Translations under genes and position numbers: made by a program
Assembly (NCBI RefSeq): GCF_932526225.1
Contig: NC_064039.1
Location: 7,129,459-7,193,458 of the forward strand
From: Nematostella vectensis
Taxonomy: Eukaryota; Cnidaria; Anthozoa; Actiniaria; Edwardsiidae
DNA length: 64,000 nucleotides
Direction: 5' to 3'
Part shown: positions 23,601 through 36,034 of the stretch, piece by piece
How the letters are laid out: each line of letters starts with the position of its first letter
How positions within the stretch are numbered: position 1 is the first letter of the stretch
Notes under the pieces: model-generated
Database searches by the model: none
Told to the model about the DNA's origin: nothing
What the model saw: only the letters and a program-made list of their open reading frames with translations

Positions 23601-26600
23601 AACTCGAGCGCGGCCTGCTTGTTGTTGAACGTGTAATGTTACCTATCAGGGGCGTTAGAGAACTCGAGCGCGGCCTGCTTGTTGCTGAACGCGTAGTAGT
23701 TATCCTTGTAGGTGAGCACCCCAATGGCGGGGTTAGATGTGATGAGGAGTCGATCAAACACTACTAAAGACCACGCACAGAAGCCCTGCAATGGAAGGAG
23801 GGAGGTCGTTAGGAAGGCTACACGAACCCCAACAAACAAATGAGAAAACACCTTTAGCGATACTGCTACCATCAGAAAGTCAGAACAATAATAACGACAC
23901 CCCTTAACTAGCGCTTATTTCTTAGATTTGAATATTGAACATCTCTTGATCAGCTTATTTCTTAGAATTGAATATTGAACATCTCTTGATCAGCATTTTA
24001 ATGATTAATTATTATTTTTATTTTTGGGGTGAGGCCCTAGATTGTACCCCCCTTCCCCTAAGGCTACGTTAAATTAGAACACGTAACTTGAAGACTTACT
24101 CTGTACTGTATTGGTAGCTTATCAAAGTTCTTGGTGGTCTCGTGGAACAAGACTTCCACCTTCTCATTACTGATCTCCTTGGGGTTAACGCGGCAGTCAT
24201 CACCTGAAGTCTAACAAACAAATGAAGGTCATAATAGTGATAGTGGCGTTGTTTTGGGTAGAGAAAATAAGTCAGTAATAACACAATAGGATATTATGGT
24301 AAGTGTTACCTCAGCAATTCTTTGGTCATCGGTGATAATCTCTAGTCCATCTGTATGTAGAGCAAGCGACTCTTCAGGCAAAAGTTCTCTATGAGCCTAC
24401 AAGATAATCACATCTTTATTATCATGTTTTTATGGTGATCATGATAATGGTTATTGCCATGGAGATAAAGTGTAATGATGATTTTAACAATAAGCATGAT
24501 GGGCAATGATGATAATAATATTGAAGATAGTAATAAGGAAATATAATGATGATAATGACAGAAATGACAGAAGGACGATGACAATAATTGTTAATATTGG
24601 CTGTAATAATAATTGTTTATATTGGCTGTAATAATGATGATGAATGTTGATGATGATGACAATGATTGTTAATATTGGCTGTAATAATGATGGTTCTTTA
24701 TATTGGCTGTAATAATGATGATGAATGTTGATGATGATGACAATGATTGTAAATATTGGCTGTAATAATGATGATGAATGGTGATGATGATGACAGTTAA
24801 TGTAAGTGATAGCCGTGACAATGATGATGGCAATAAAGGATGATGATGACGAATGTTGCTGATGATGATTATGACAAGAATGTTAGTGGTAGCCATGAAA
24901 ATGGTAATGGTGAAAGAGGATGGTGATGATGATGTTTATCCATGAAACTGATGATGCTTTAGCCATCCATACCTTGGTAAATGGCTCCAGACTTGCCAGA
25001 ATATTGCTCAGGACACTAAGCAAGACCATTTCATCTTGAAAGCCAGTCCAAACATGTGCCATAGTGATGAACTGGGGCTGCAGATGGCAAAGGAAACAAC
25101 TGACTTACTTAGTGAGCAAATAGGGCTATTTGAGAACTCTGCAGACAATGAGATTCTTAGAAAAACTGGAAGCCTAATATTTGGATGAAGCTGATGCCCA
25201 GAGAGGACAGAGTGAACCTGAACATACAGTATATGTTATTTACCAGCTGGAAGGTCCATATCGAAAATAATGTGACTGAGGTCACAGATGACCATATATA
25301 TATGTTATTTACCAGCTGGAAGGTCCATATCGAAAATAATGTGACTGAGGTCACAGATGACCATATATATATGTTATTTACCAGCTGGAAGGTTCATATC
25401 GAAAATAATGTGACTGAGGTCACAGATGACCATATATATTTGTTATTTACCAGCTGGGAGGTCCATATCAAAAATAATGTGACTGAGGTCACAGATGACC
25501 ATATATATATGTTATTTACCAGCTGGAAGGTCCATATCGAAAATAATGTGACTGAGGTCACAGATGACCATATATATTTGTTATTTACCAGCTGGAAGGT
25601 CCATATCGAAAATAATGTGACTGAGGTCACAGATGACCATATATATATGTTATTTACCAGCTGGAAGGTTCATATCGAAAATAATGTGACTGAGGTCACA
25701 GATGACCATATATTTATGTTATTTACCAGCTGGAAGGTTCATATCGAAAATAATGTGACTGAGGTCACAGATGACCATATATATATGTTATTTACCAGCT
25801 GGAAGGTCCATATCGAAAATAATGTGACTGAGGTCACAGATGACCATATATATATGTTATTTACCAGCTGGGAGGTCCGTATCGAAAATAATGTGACTGA
25901 GGTCACAGATGACCATATATATATGTTATTTACCAGCTGGGAGGTCCATATCGAAAATAATGTGACTGAGGTCACAGATGACCATATATATATGTTATTT
26001 ACCAGCTGGAAGGTCCATATCGAAAATAATGTGACTGAGGTCACAGATGACCATATATATTTGTTATTTACCAGCTGGGAGGTCCGTAACGAAAGGTCAC
26101 AGATGACCATATAATGGTATTTACCAGATGGGAGGTCCATATCAAAAATAATGTGACTGAGGTCACAGATGACCATATATATATGTTATTTACCAGCTGT
26201 GAGGTCCATATCAAAAATAATGTGACTGAGGTCACGGATGACCATATTTCACAATATGGACCAGCCCTTAGCTGGAGGAAACATATTATCTTTAAAGGTC
26301 ATTTTATTATTTCAAATCAACTTATTTATTTGTAGCTGAGCATTTAGTATTGTGGGAAAAAAACAAATCAGTGTGGATAATTTGATGGACACCAGGCACA
26401 CAAACAAAAAATAAATCCATCGAATTACAAGTTGAGGTGGAGAAAGACAAACTGTATTTATCACTTACATAGACTTGTGCAGTAGGGACTGCTGTTTTGG
26501 ACTGGACAGTGGTCTTTAGGGCATCCATTCTGGCAGCAAACTGCGACTCAAGCGCTTCGACCTGCTGTGCGCACCCAATGACATCATTCTGCACAAAGGA

Positions 26601-29600
26601 AACCATTAATAAATGTTACTGGCAGCATTTTAATTCCTTTTATGGCGGGGGGACTCAACGAACCAGACAAACAACTGCAATATTGTAAAGTAGCTTGAAA
26701 TTAAAACAATTGTAAGATGTTGGTGCAGTCCATTACTCTGTGGCTATTTGCTGACAGTTGCCAACTCTGACATCTAATTATTACTTATAAATATAAACTT
26801 CTGATAACAGTATTTCTAATAACGAAATACATACCAGGAGAACATTGAGAAATGCTTCATGCTGTCTGGTGTTGATCAATGATTCCTTTAACAGTTTCAG
26901 TGATATTCCCTCCAGCTTGTTCTGATCATTCTCAGACTTTTCCAACAAAGCTAGAAACAACATTAAGTCTAACTAATGTCACATAACATAATAAGATGGC
27001 TTCTTTCTTAAATAGGAAGGAAGGAAGGAAAGGGTCACAATAGCTAAAATTAGACTTGCTAATATGTATGTTTGCAAGAAAAAAAAGTTTGGAAATACCC
27101 CAAGAGATGAAAATGGGTCAGATTCTTATGTGAAATTCTGGGTGAAGGGTTTGGATTGAGAGACTTTAAACTCGGATTTCCCCTGTAAGAAAACTTCTTT
27201 ATCAATAAACTTCAAACTATGCAGCCAATGCTTCTCAGTAAAACTCAAGCAGCAGGCTTCACCTGTGTAGAGGAAGGCTTGCTGTGTTGTATTCTGTATT
27301 TCTGTCTGTACATTCTGAGTTGTTGCAGGGACTGCTTCATGAAGGATTGCTGGTACTAGAAGGGGGAAAAACAGAAGAATCATGTGATTGCTATCAAAAG
27401 ATATATACTACAAAAAAACATGATGTTGAATGGATGCTTACAATCATCAATTCCCTCTCCTCCTTTCCCACACTCTCTATTGAAGAGTCTTATTCCTGTA
27501 ACTATCAGTGTCAGCTCATTAAGTTGACGTTCTTTGTCTCTCTTGGTCAAGGACATGAACGTTCCCAGCTCAGTCTGTGGGAACACACTCTGAAGTGCAG
27601 CTAAACATGATGAAATGAAAAAAAAATTATTGAATGCACAACATATATAAAGGAGAATTAAAAAAAAAAAAACAAGAAGAAAAGATTTCTCTCCATCAGA
27701 CTGGTTTATACCTGTTGCTTCCCTGACAACTCCGATGTCTGTTGGAGAGCCAAGACCTGATCTGAGTAGCACGCAGGAAACAATTTTACGGTACAATGCT
27801 GGAAAAGGAGAAATAGATTAGGTTGATAAACAGGCATTTTTTTCCCCTGCGTATGATGTCTAGTCAAGTTGATGCATACACATCCACAAAAATCAACGAA
27901 GCTTACCTTCAAGTTCATCCCTTGTTCTGGCTCTGCTGTCTGTGATTTCTCGGATAACTGGCGAGAGACGCTGTTCCAAAACACGACGATGCTCTTCAAG
28001 GAAGTCGCCTATTCATGAACATACAGTTAGGCAATTAGCACTAACCATTGTTTAAAAAATATGTGAGATGCCTTTTTCAGCTACTATACTGTCATTCTAC
28101 TTACTTCTACTGGTATAGTTCATATCAAAATAGACTTGCATCTTCACAGTATCTAGAGCTGGTGAGTTGGAGTCCAACAACCTTGCAACGCATAGCTTGA
28201 AACACAAACTTATATTAGTAAACTAACATTCAATTCTGAACCATACAAGGAGGAAACACAATGGGCAGCTCTTACCTTTATTAGTTTTTGTACATCATCT
28301 TTAGTTAATGTGCGATCAACATTAAACTCGTTATCAGGGTCTAATACAACTGCTTTCACCTAAAATGATCAGATTTTAAAAACATCAGCACATCTATAGG
28401 ATTGGTTTGCTACATTTGTTATAGGAGGATATTACAAGGTTGCACATGGATATAAATTATAGCTTCAAGTGTTGAGATTATCTCAAACGAGTAAGTGCAG
28501 TGCAGCGAAGCGAACAAGTGATAAGATATCAGCACGAGAAGATAAAACTATACCCACAAGCAGCCATGAATGTTCTGTTTATTAATGAGATCTTATATGA
28601 GACAAAAATAAAGCATGGGGTGGGAGCATCACAAAGAGATACAAAAAAAAAAAAACAAAGGGTGAGCTTAGGCAAAGTAAAAATAAACATATGTTTCCCA
28701 TCCCCACCCACGTCTTTTTTTAAGGCCGCTTTAAAATTATTATTATTTGTTATTTTTAACCAAAAGCATATAAAACAAGAAATAAACTGTGCTACCGATT
28801 TTGAAAACATTGCAGAGGAGCTCAAAACTTTAGTTTATGTAATATATGACTATGTGAGTTGTATAGTTTATGTATATTTATAAACATTTAATATTTCACC
28901 TAAGAATCACGCAAAATTCCTGCTATATCTTGAGAATAGTGTAAATACACCTTGTCATCGACATTAAGAAATAAAATGAAAAGCAGCCCACCTGCTAGAA
29001 TTTGTAACGAAAAGCTATTTAGAGTTTCTATAGGCTTTATTGCGGATTCGTGGTCGATTCGTTTGTCTTATTTATGCTCAGTTTATTTTACAAACTGACC
29101 CTGGTTGTCATATATCTATACTCTGATATCGGGGCACGTGGGGGAGCAGTGACTCATTGCATAACAAAATCACTAGTAACAAATCACTAACTGAACATAA
29201 CAATATTGTTACAGAATTGTTACTAAAATCCGGACGGGAAACTTTTTTTTTCTTGGCCTTAACACCCTTGGTTCCTGAACACATCTTCTCTGATGAACTC
29301 CCTTTCTAAACCCTCTTTATCCTGATGTCTGCACTAGAACTGATGTGTGTAAGAGAAACAGCAGAGTTAAAACAAATAACACAGGATTACTGCAATATTC
29401 CTACAAAATATCAAGACCTTTAGGTGGTCACTGTTCTATTTTTTGGGGAAATGAAGGATATTACCCAATGAGATAGATTAACAAAAACACTGGGAGTACT
29501 TATTTGGTGTCTGTGTAAATGACATATTTTCGCTGTTTGATCAAAACTAGGATAGTGTATTTATCCAGTCTTGTATTATCTAACTTTCCCTTGATAATAA

Positions 29601-29795
29601 AATGGATTTTATACATCATAATACACAATCTGAATATCACAGTTTCGTTGGTTTAGTAAAAAGTCTTAGATACCTTCATCCTCTTACCATAAAGGCTACC
29701 AATGTTTCCGACACGGCTTGTCCCTTATTTGCACATTCTTGGGCAATTTCCCTGATGATATTCTTTATAACGCTTTCGGCTTGTGCTCTAGACAT
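17614..29795 (-). CDS. CFAP206: CFAP206, cilia- and flagella-associated protein 206
   Basis: 626-aa ortholog of CFAP206/FAP206 (human about 622 aa), an axonemal protein that docks radial spoke RS2 and dynein c in motile cilia. Seventeen exons, high to low: 29688-29795, 28276-28359, 28105-28195, 27907-28008, 27712-27798, 27442-27600, 27263-27355, 26835-26950, 26469-26588, 24973-25077, 24310-24396, 24100-24210, 23643-23785, 21725-21824, 20898-21041, 19016-19104, 17614-17755. All introns are GT-AG, phases chain correctly and the total is 1881 nt. Recognisable blocks: MSRAQAESVIKNIIREIAQE at the start, VLLRSGLGSPTDI, GIRLFNRECGKGGEGIDD, SKTAVPTAQVY, KNFDKLPIQYRGFCAW, SPELIQLLELHSQF, KSYEWNEWELRRKALKL, THSVQTN and SRFIAGLRGCNS near the end. 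Introns 9 and 13-16 carry large tandem arrays, three of them copies of the exon ends. Start at 29795 faces TAPT1. Confidence 0.96.
17771..18730. repeat. 40-bp tandem array, 24 copies, at the 3' end of CFAP206 intron 16
   Basis: A regular 40-bp unit (AACACAGGTA-GTCAGAACGA-AAATCTAGTA-ATTGTCATAC on plus) abuts the polypyrimidine tract and acceptor of the last exon (acceptor at 17756/17755). In the sense strand the unit contains CTGAC or CTTAC before ACCTGTG. In the copy nearest the exon, CTGAC sits about 26 nt before the AG, the normal branch-point position. So the array repeats the branch-point neighbourhood. Copies differ mainly at that pentamer. Confidence 0.93.
19487..20970 (-). repeat. 83-bp tandem array: 18 copies of the CFAP206 exon 15 end plus its 5' splice site
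   Basis: Each unit is about 68 nt of coding sequence (encoding IVKSYEWNEWELRRKALKL) followed by the donor and the first 15 intronic nt (CTG|GTGAGTTGTTTTTT). Donor positions fall at 20898 and then every 83 bp down to 19487. The copy at 20898 is the real exon end; 17 more lie in the intron. Copies differ at few sites; ACCAGT is typical of the exon-proximal copies and ACTAGT of the distal ones. The most distal copy has lost the donor (CTA|GTTAGG). Likely seeded at TTTATCGAG/TTTTTTATCGAG microhomology. Confidence 0.96.
21105..21296. repeat. GAT/TGG trinucleotide-rich tract in CFAP206 intron 14
   Basis: An imperfect (ATGGTG)n/(GATGAT)n microsatellite lies between exon 15 and the 34-bp array. It has no coding value. 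Confidence 0.8.
21297..21755 (-). repeat. 34-bp tandem array: 14 copies of the CFAP206 exon 14 end plus its donor
   Basis: The unit is 27 nt of coding sequence (FASITPYTQ) plus GTACGAG, the donor and first intronic bases. The first copy is the real exon end (donor after 21725). One copy is 5 bp short near 21550. The last copy (about 21297) stops inside the exon-derived part, at a GAT microsatellite, and so lacks a donor. Some copies carry CGCGAGTAC instead of CGCAAGTAC. Confidence 0.95.
22010..23690 (-). repeat. 60-bp tandem array: 28 copies of the CFAP206 exon 13 end plus its donor
   Basis: The unit is the last 47 or so coding nt of exon 13 (FSNKQAALEFSNAPD then AG) followed by GTAACATTACAC. 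Donors sit at 23643 and every 60 bp to 22023. Copies are almost identical, with a few recurring transitions (GAGTAATG or GTGTAATG; GCGTTAGAG or GCGCTAGAG on plus). Because 60 is divisible by 3, the array is open for nearly 600 codons on both strands; those frames are artefacts. Confidence 0.96.
23905..23994. repeat. Two-copy 42-bp direct repeat in CFAP206 intron 12
   Basis: GCTTATTTCTTAGA(T/A)TTGAATATTGAACATCTCTTGATCA occurs twice in a row with one mismatch. A recent short tandem duplication. Confidence 0.85.
24440..24940. repeat. GAT-rich microsatellite/minisatellite in CFAP206 intron 10
   Basis: An imperfect ATGATG tract in which a longer module (TTAATATTGGCTGTAATAAT plus a GAT tract) recurs about four times between 24590 and 24775. 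Non-coding, between exons 11 and 10. Confidence 0.75.
25233..26258. repeat. 69-bp tandem array, about 15 copies, in CFAP206 intron 9
   Basis: Unit on plus: ATGTTATTTACCAGCTGGAA then GGTCCATATCGAAAATAATG then TGACTGAGGTCACAGATGAC then CATATATAT. One copy near 26085 has an internal deletion. The unit is not exon-derived and lies 150-210 bp from the flanking exons. Each unit holds a GTGAC-N4-GTCAC inverted repeat and AGGTCA-N4-TGACCA. The open frames of about 300 aa (plus) and shorter ones (minus) are repeat artefacts. Confidence 0.93.
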
Positions 29796-30087
29796 TTTGT
29801 CGTGCTCACAACCTATATGTGCCTGTATTCTTGTATAAAACCCTAAACTTTATACACTTCAACGGCCATTTTCTAGTAAACTTATAGGAAAACACCATGG
29901 AAACAACTTATGATCAGATACACATCTATGGGCAATTGTGATTGGCTAGTAAGAAAACCCGCGAATACTTCGTTTTTCTAACGGCTGTTATGATTGGACA
30001 TTTTATTATCATGAGCTGCGGTTAGTGTGGTCAGTGGTTTAAATTGTAAGCGCAGGCTTCGAATAAAAAAAAAGTCCAAACAAAAAC
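29796..30087. promoter_or_regulatory. Head-to-head promoter between CFAP206 and TAPT1
   Basis: Only 292 bp separate the two start codons, which are read divergently, so promoter elements must be shared or interleaved. Two inverted CCAAT boxes (ATTGG at 29941-29945 in TGATTGGCTA, a good NF-Y match, and at 29993-29997) lie 52 bp apart. CCATGGAAAC at 29895-29904 resembles half of an RFX X-box, which would suit a ciliary gene, but the left half does not match. No TATA box is evident. Confidence 0.7.
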
Positions 30088-33000
30088 ATGGCGGACGAAG
30101 ATTTGGAAGATGGTACTTGCTCACCAACTTGGAGCGATTTGGATGGTGTTTCTGTTTGTACTACGCCAGAAATTCCAAGTGAGCAGCAAAAACAAACAAC
30201 CAAGGAAAGCTACGATGAAGATAAGTTTACAAATGATGGAGAATTTCTAGAGGGAAATACACCGGAAAACTACGACGATAATATTTTGAGAGATGATTCT
30301 GATAGCGACATAAGACTAGAACCTATATCATCTGAAAAGGATGGTAAACAATTCGCGGCTTTAATACATGAAGAGTCAGATAGCAGGACATACGGTTACA
30401 CATCAAATGGGACGCCGCTATCTTTCGCCGAAGAAAAAACTGATGCTACGAACAAGAGTGAACAAGAACCTATTTTAGTTTTACCAGATTTAAATGGCGA
30501 TGATATCAACAACATCGCAGAAAAAGATATACCGCGACTTCTCTCAGATCCAGAAGGCACGGAATTCAGGCATAGACATGTCAGCGAAAAGGTGCCACAT
30601 GTCGAAGAGCTTCCACAAACCCCAGAGGTTAACCCGCCATTAGAGCAAGGCCAAACAGCTGTGCGAACTGAGAAGCCACTGAGGGAAGACCGGTCAAACA
30701 GAGGTCTTTTAGTCCCAAAGCACAGCCTAAAAAGTTAGTTGATTTTGTGATATTTATGACGAAAGAAAAAGTGAATAATTCTACCAGGAGATAGCACGTT
30801 TGTGTAGTCATTTAAATACTGTATTCTACCTGGTTTCAGCTCTTCATGTGCTTCAATCAATAACCATACCATTTATAATGATTTCTTTTGGATGTAAAAT
30901 AAAGACATAAATTATTATAAGTACATTTGATATGTTCACTGGCAGCAACAGAATTCGTTCTGATTTTATTCACAGATCTTTCATTTTTAAAGTATTTTGT
31001 GGATGAAGTATGTCGAGGGTATGTCTTGGAACTTGATGAGGACAGATATGCAGAGAAAAGAGAAAAGGTTTATACTTTTCTTAAAATACCAAGAGAAGTT
31101 GAAAAGGTAATATTGATTTGTTGAAATGAAAATGCTTCAAAGGGATTGGAAGGAATATCTTAATTTTGTTTGTGAAATTATTCTGTCACCATGTTGCACA
31201 TACCAAAATCTAATGAACATCCTCTTTGTCATCTTCAGCTCATGACGTTTGGTTTCATGTTATGCCTGGATTGCTTTGTATTCATCTTCACCTTTTTGCC
31301 AGTCAGGATGGTAATTGCTGTCTGGAAACTCGTAACTGGTTTCTTGCTATGTAAAAAGTAAGACCTCCCTTCAGTATTTGAATCTGCAACTACAGTATCT
31401 ATAACTGTTTGATTGATATGTTGGCCAAAATGCTAAAATATACTTGTTAGTACTGAAGTTTTGTTATATCCTTTTCATCTTATTTTCAGGACAAGATTAT
31501 TGGAGCCTACACAAATTTGTGATCTATTAAAAGGTAGCCTTCTTTCCCCTTTATAAGTACAAACAACAAGTTTTTAGTTAACGTGACACTAAATAGTAGA
31601 AAATTGCTATATAAATTCTTGGTTGCTTGAAAAAACTCACTGTACAGTGGTTTGGTAACCTTCAAAGAGCACTTGGACTTGGATATTGTTCTTTGATATT
31701 TAATTTGTTGCTATACTCATATATCACATGTTTCTTAGGCTTAATTATTATTATCGTGGCTCCATGCCTGCTTTCATCTGCTTTGACTTTCAAGTGTTGT
31801 ACTAATATCATGTTTGTATTCCAGGCTGTATTATGATGGTTGCATGCCTACTTCTTGAGTATGTGGACTTCTCTGTCTTGTACCATATTGTGCGGGGACA
31901 GTCGGTTATCAAGCTTTATGTCATTTACAATATGCTAGAGGTACGTTGTGCTACAGGGGACTGTTTAATCTCTTGAAGTAATTATCTGACCATCAATAAC
32001 TTTATTTTTAACTTGCTTGTTGTTTATCAAGATTTAAAAGGCAAGGCTTTTGGAGTGCATTAACCACCCTTAGCAACAGAATTGTTAAAATTAAAGTGAC
32101 ATTACACACATTTGTACCCTTGTCTTAGGGAATCCTTGCAAACCTTTTGCAGTATCTCCTGTATATGCTTTAATTGTTTCATTTTTTTGCAGGTTGCTGA
32201 TAGATTGTTCTCGTCATTTGGCCAAGATATCCTCGATGCACTTTTCTGGACAGCAACAGAACCCAGAGACAGAAAAAGGCAACACATAGGCACACTGCCA
32301 CACTTTGCACTTGGAGTTTTCTATGTGTGTATCCTTTATCAACAACAACAACAACAATAAAAAGAAAAGCAACACTAACATAAGCCCATGATAAAAAACA
32401 ATTAATCATGATTGACAACTTCATGTGAATACTGGTGATGATAAGTGGATGCATCCATGATTCTCGACAATACCCACTTGCAGACTTATTAAATGTTGTG
32501 TCTCAAATTGTTCTGGGTTGGTCCTCAGCAGCCTCTTGTAAGTCAAACATATTCTGGTAGTAGACCTCCCTTGGCTCCTCGATTTGTTATCTTTTATTTG
32601 TCCTTGACCATAAGTGTATCAGTTCTTCATGGCGTCCTTGTGCTGTTCCAAGCAACCTGCCTTAATGTTGCTGTTAATTCCCACAATAAGGCATTGCTTG
32701 TCATCATGATATCCAACCAGGTGAGTGGACCATTTGCTGTGCAGCATATCTCGGTAGAGAGGACATACTGTATAAGTGAAAACCTGTTAGGCTAGGTGGG
32801 AGGGGGAGGGGGCACATTACAAGGAATATATGGAGATGTTCTATTATTAGAGGGGGCTAAAGCCCACCAGCCCCCCATATGCACGGCCCATGTGAAAAGA
32901 CTAAGGGGAACCTGGATTTTACAATACTGGATTTTACGATACTGGATTGCACGATAACCTCGATTTTACGATGACGTTTCTTTCTCCCGGCTAAAATACA

Positions 33001-35983
33001 GTGAAATGTATGAGAAATGACCTCGATCTAACGATATAGTGCAAAATAATGAATTCATAATGCTCGGTCACGTTTCATTTTGCGCTCTCTTTCTGGCATT
33101 CTCGTCGCCATCGAATCGCTCCTACTTCTTCGACACCAGCAGGGACTCAAATCTAAACACCGTAGGCACGTCTGGATGCAAAAATTTGGCCGAAAATGCT
33201 ACAATCTGCCCAGCAATCACAGTTTTTAATTTTGTCATCGGGTCAACTTCACGAAAGACGGTGTCCACGCTTCATTTCCATCACAAGGCCTTGACTCTAA
33301 GCTCTAACGAGTTGTTGTTCTGTGGGCATCGATGGAATGTCAATATTTTCTTTCTGACGCCGCCTGTTTATCGTTTGGTATGTTTCTCACATCGCTCCAA
33401 GATCCGGCGTGCGAAGTGCCCGTGCACATACTACGCAAAACACTACTTCCTCGTTCCATTGTCTGCTCCAAGGCGATTTGGTATTCAAGTTAAACCCAGG
33501 CCATCCTACAACTAGCGGCCCTTCTGATACACGTTCCAACCGTAAATCACTAAAATGTGGTCTACTTAACGCCAGGAGCCTTAATGGTTCGCGCAAGGTG
33601 GGAAACGACTTGGTTAACGATCTAATGGAGTTTAAAAAGCTTGTCTACGCAAATGACTTTGACATCATCAGTGGACATGGCTCACTGAAAAAATATTCGA
33701 CTCTGAGATTCTGGACAAGGGATATGTTCTTTATCGCCATGATCGTGTAGGAAGGATTGGTGGTGGAGTGTTACTAGCTATTAAGAACTGCTATGTTTGC
33801 CGTCACAGATCAGATCTAGAATCGAAACTGGAGATGGTTGCGGTTGAAGTAAACCTTCCGTTCTCCTCTAAAGTCTTGATAAGCACCGTGTATAGACCTC
33901 CGGACGGCACCCCTAGCTACGACTTGCAGTCTGTTAGTCAGCTTGAATGCCACCTGAGGCGCCCTGCTCAACTTCATCGGAGTCAGTTGCTCTTGCTAGG
34001 GGATTTCTATTACCCGAATATCACTTGGACAGACGGCTGTGGGTTCTCGAGTTATCCCAATTCTGCCGATCACGCCTACTGCGAGTCCCTCCTTAAACAC
34101 CCATTAGTACAGATGAACACCCTTCCAACACGCCTTGACAACATTCTGGACTTAGTGATCACGAACAAAGGAACACCTCTCTGACCTCCTGGATGACTCG
34201 CAACACGGCTTCCTCCAGGGCCGCTCCACCGTTACGCAGCTGCTGGCCTTCTACCATCAGATAGGGCAGGCCCTGGATCCCGGTCTCCAGTCTTACATTG
34301 TGTTTCTTGATCTTGCGAAAGCGTTCGATAGCGTTTCCCACCAGAGGCTTCTATGGAAGCTCTCACGCTATGGTATTTCAGGTAACTTACTCCAGTGGCT
34401 CAACAGTTACCTGATCGGACGAGGCCAAAGGTGTGTAGTCCATGTTCACACATCAAGCAGATCTGCCGTCCCTTCTGGGGTGCTTTCTGGGCCCACTATT
34501 GTTCCTTGCGTACATCAATGATCTACCTATGGTTGCTGAAAACCCCATTGCTCTGTTCGCCGATTACTTCAAGTGCTACAACACTGTCACCACCGTTCAA
34601 GACTGTGTCTCGCTGCAAGAGGATCTTAACGCCATCCACAGCTCGAGTGACGCCTAGAGGCTAAAGTTCAATGCAGAGAAGTGCGAGATTCTCACTATAA
34701 CTCGCAAGTATGCTCCTGTGGTCTTCAAATACAAACTGAATACAAACGCCCTAAAACATGTAAAAAAGGTTAGGGATCTTTGTATCACTGTTACTAGTGA
34801 CCTCAAGTGGGAATCCCACATTCGCAATGTCACAGCAAAGGGTTTTAGAACACTAGGATTTCTACGCCGCCATTGCTTAGACACATTTAGCGAGAACCAC
34901 AAGCGCACTCTCTACCTCACGTTTGTACGGCCACATGTAGGTTATGCTAGTGAAATTTGGGCACCTCAGGCTATAGATAGCATAAAATTTACTAGATTTA
35001 CTAGAAACTAGATTTATTTTAAACACCAGTATACAGGAACGGTTAAGTAAACTGAACCTGCTACCACTATCCTACTGGCATGAGATGAAGGACATCTTCT
35101 TTTATTACAAATGCTGTGAAGGCTTTTACAATTTCAACATAGAATTGTTTGTCAAATCTAAGTCAACTAGACTAACCCGCCACAGCTCTGCACTCGATCT
35201 CTCTGTTCCTAAATGTCGCACCAAACTTTTTCAATCAAGCTACTTCAATTGTATCCCTCAACTGTGGAATAATCTATCTACGTCTACTCGCTCTGCTAGC
35301 TCACTTAACCAGTTTAAATCCTTTTTAACCCACCACTACTTATCTGCATTTACTAACAGCTACGACACAGCTAACACTAGCACCTGGAAATCCATTTGCC
35401 CCGAGTGCTCCTCTTCCCGCAACCTTACTGTCTCTTCTGCTCATAACTGCTGCTACTAATGTCAATTTTATCACAATTTTATATTATTATTGTTACAAAC
35501 CATGTACATAGTTGTTTATATTTTACCTATCAATATCCTTATTTCACATAATTGCTCACATCTTAGTTTTGTTAAATAGTTTTAGATTTAGATTAGATTA
35601 GTTATTAATTATAGATTTATCTTAGTCGAAGGGTTACACTTGAGGGTCTAAGGGTTACACTTGAGTTGGAGCCGTGCTCTGTTGTGTCAACCTTACCGCT
35701 ATTACAATATGTGTAATAGTGGTAGAAGCCTTATAAATAAATAAATAGAAAGCGTGAACTTTATGTTGAGCCAAGCTCTGTTGTGTTTCCCCCACCATTT
35801 ATATGTAGTTAGTACTATTTAATCTTTGTTTTTACGGTGAAAGTTTGTAAATAAATAAATAAAATATTGGATACAACAATATTATCGGTTTAACGATACA
35901 AATCTGTTCTCCCAACCGTAATTTTGACCTCAGTACAACAATTTTACTGATTCTGTTATCTTTGTTTTTACGGTGAAAGTTTG

Positions 35984-36034
<51 letters not shown>

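Noticed and set aside
21985..23767. 583- and 590-aa overlapping open frames on opposite strands
   Set aside because: Artefact of the 60-bp array. The CFAP206 exon 13 reading frame is different and ends at the first donor.
25185..26114. 309-aa frame with a 23-residue repeat (MLFTSWKVHIENNVTEVTDD...)
   Set aside because: Lies wholly in CFAP206 intron 9, is open on the other strand too, and the unit is a 69-bp minisatellite.
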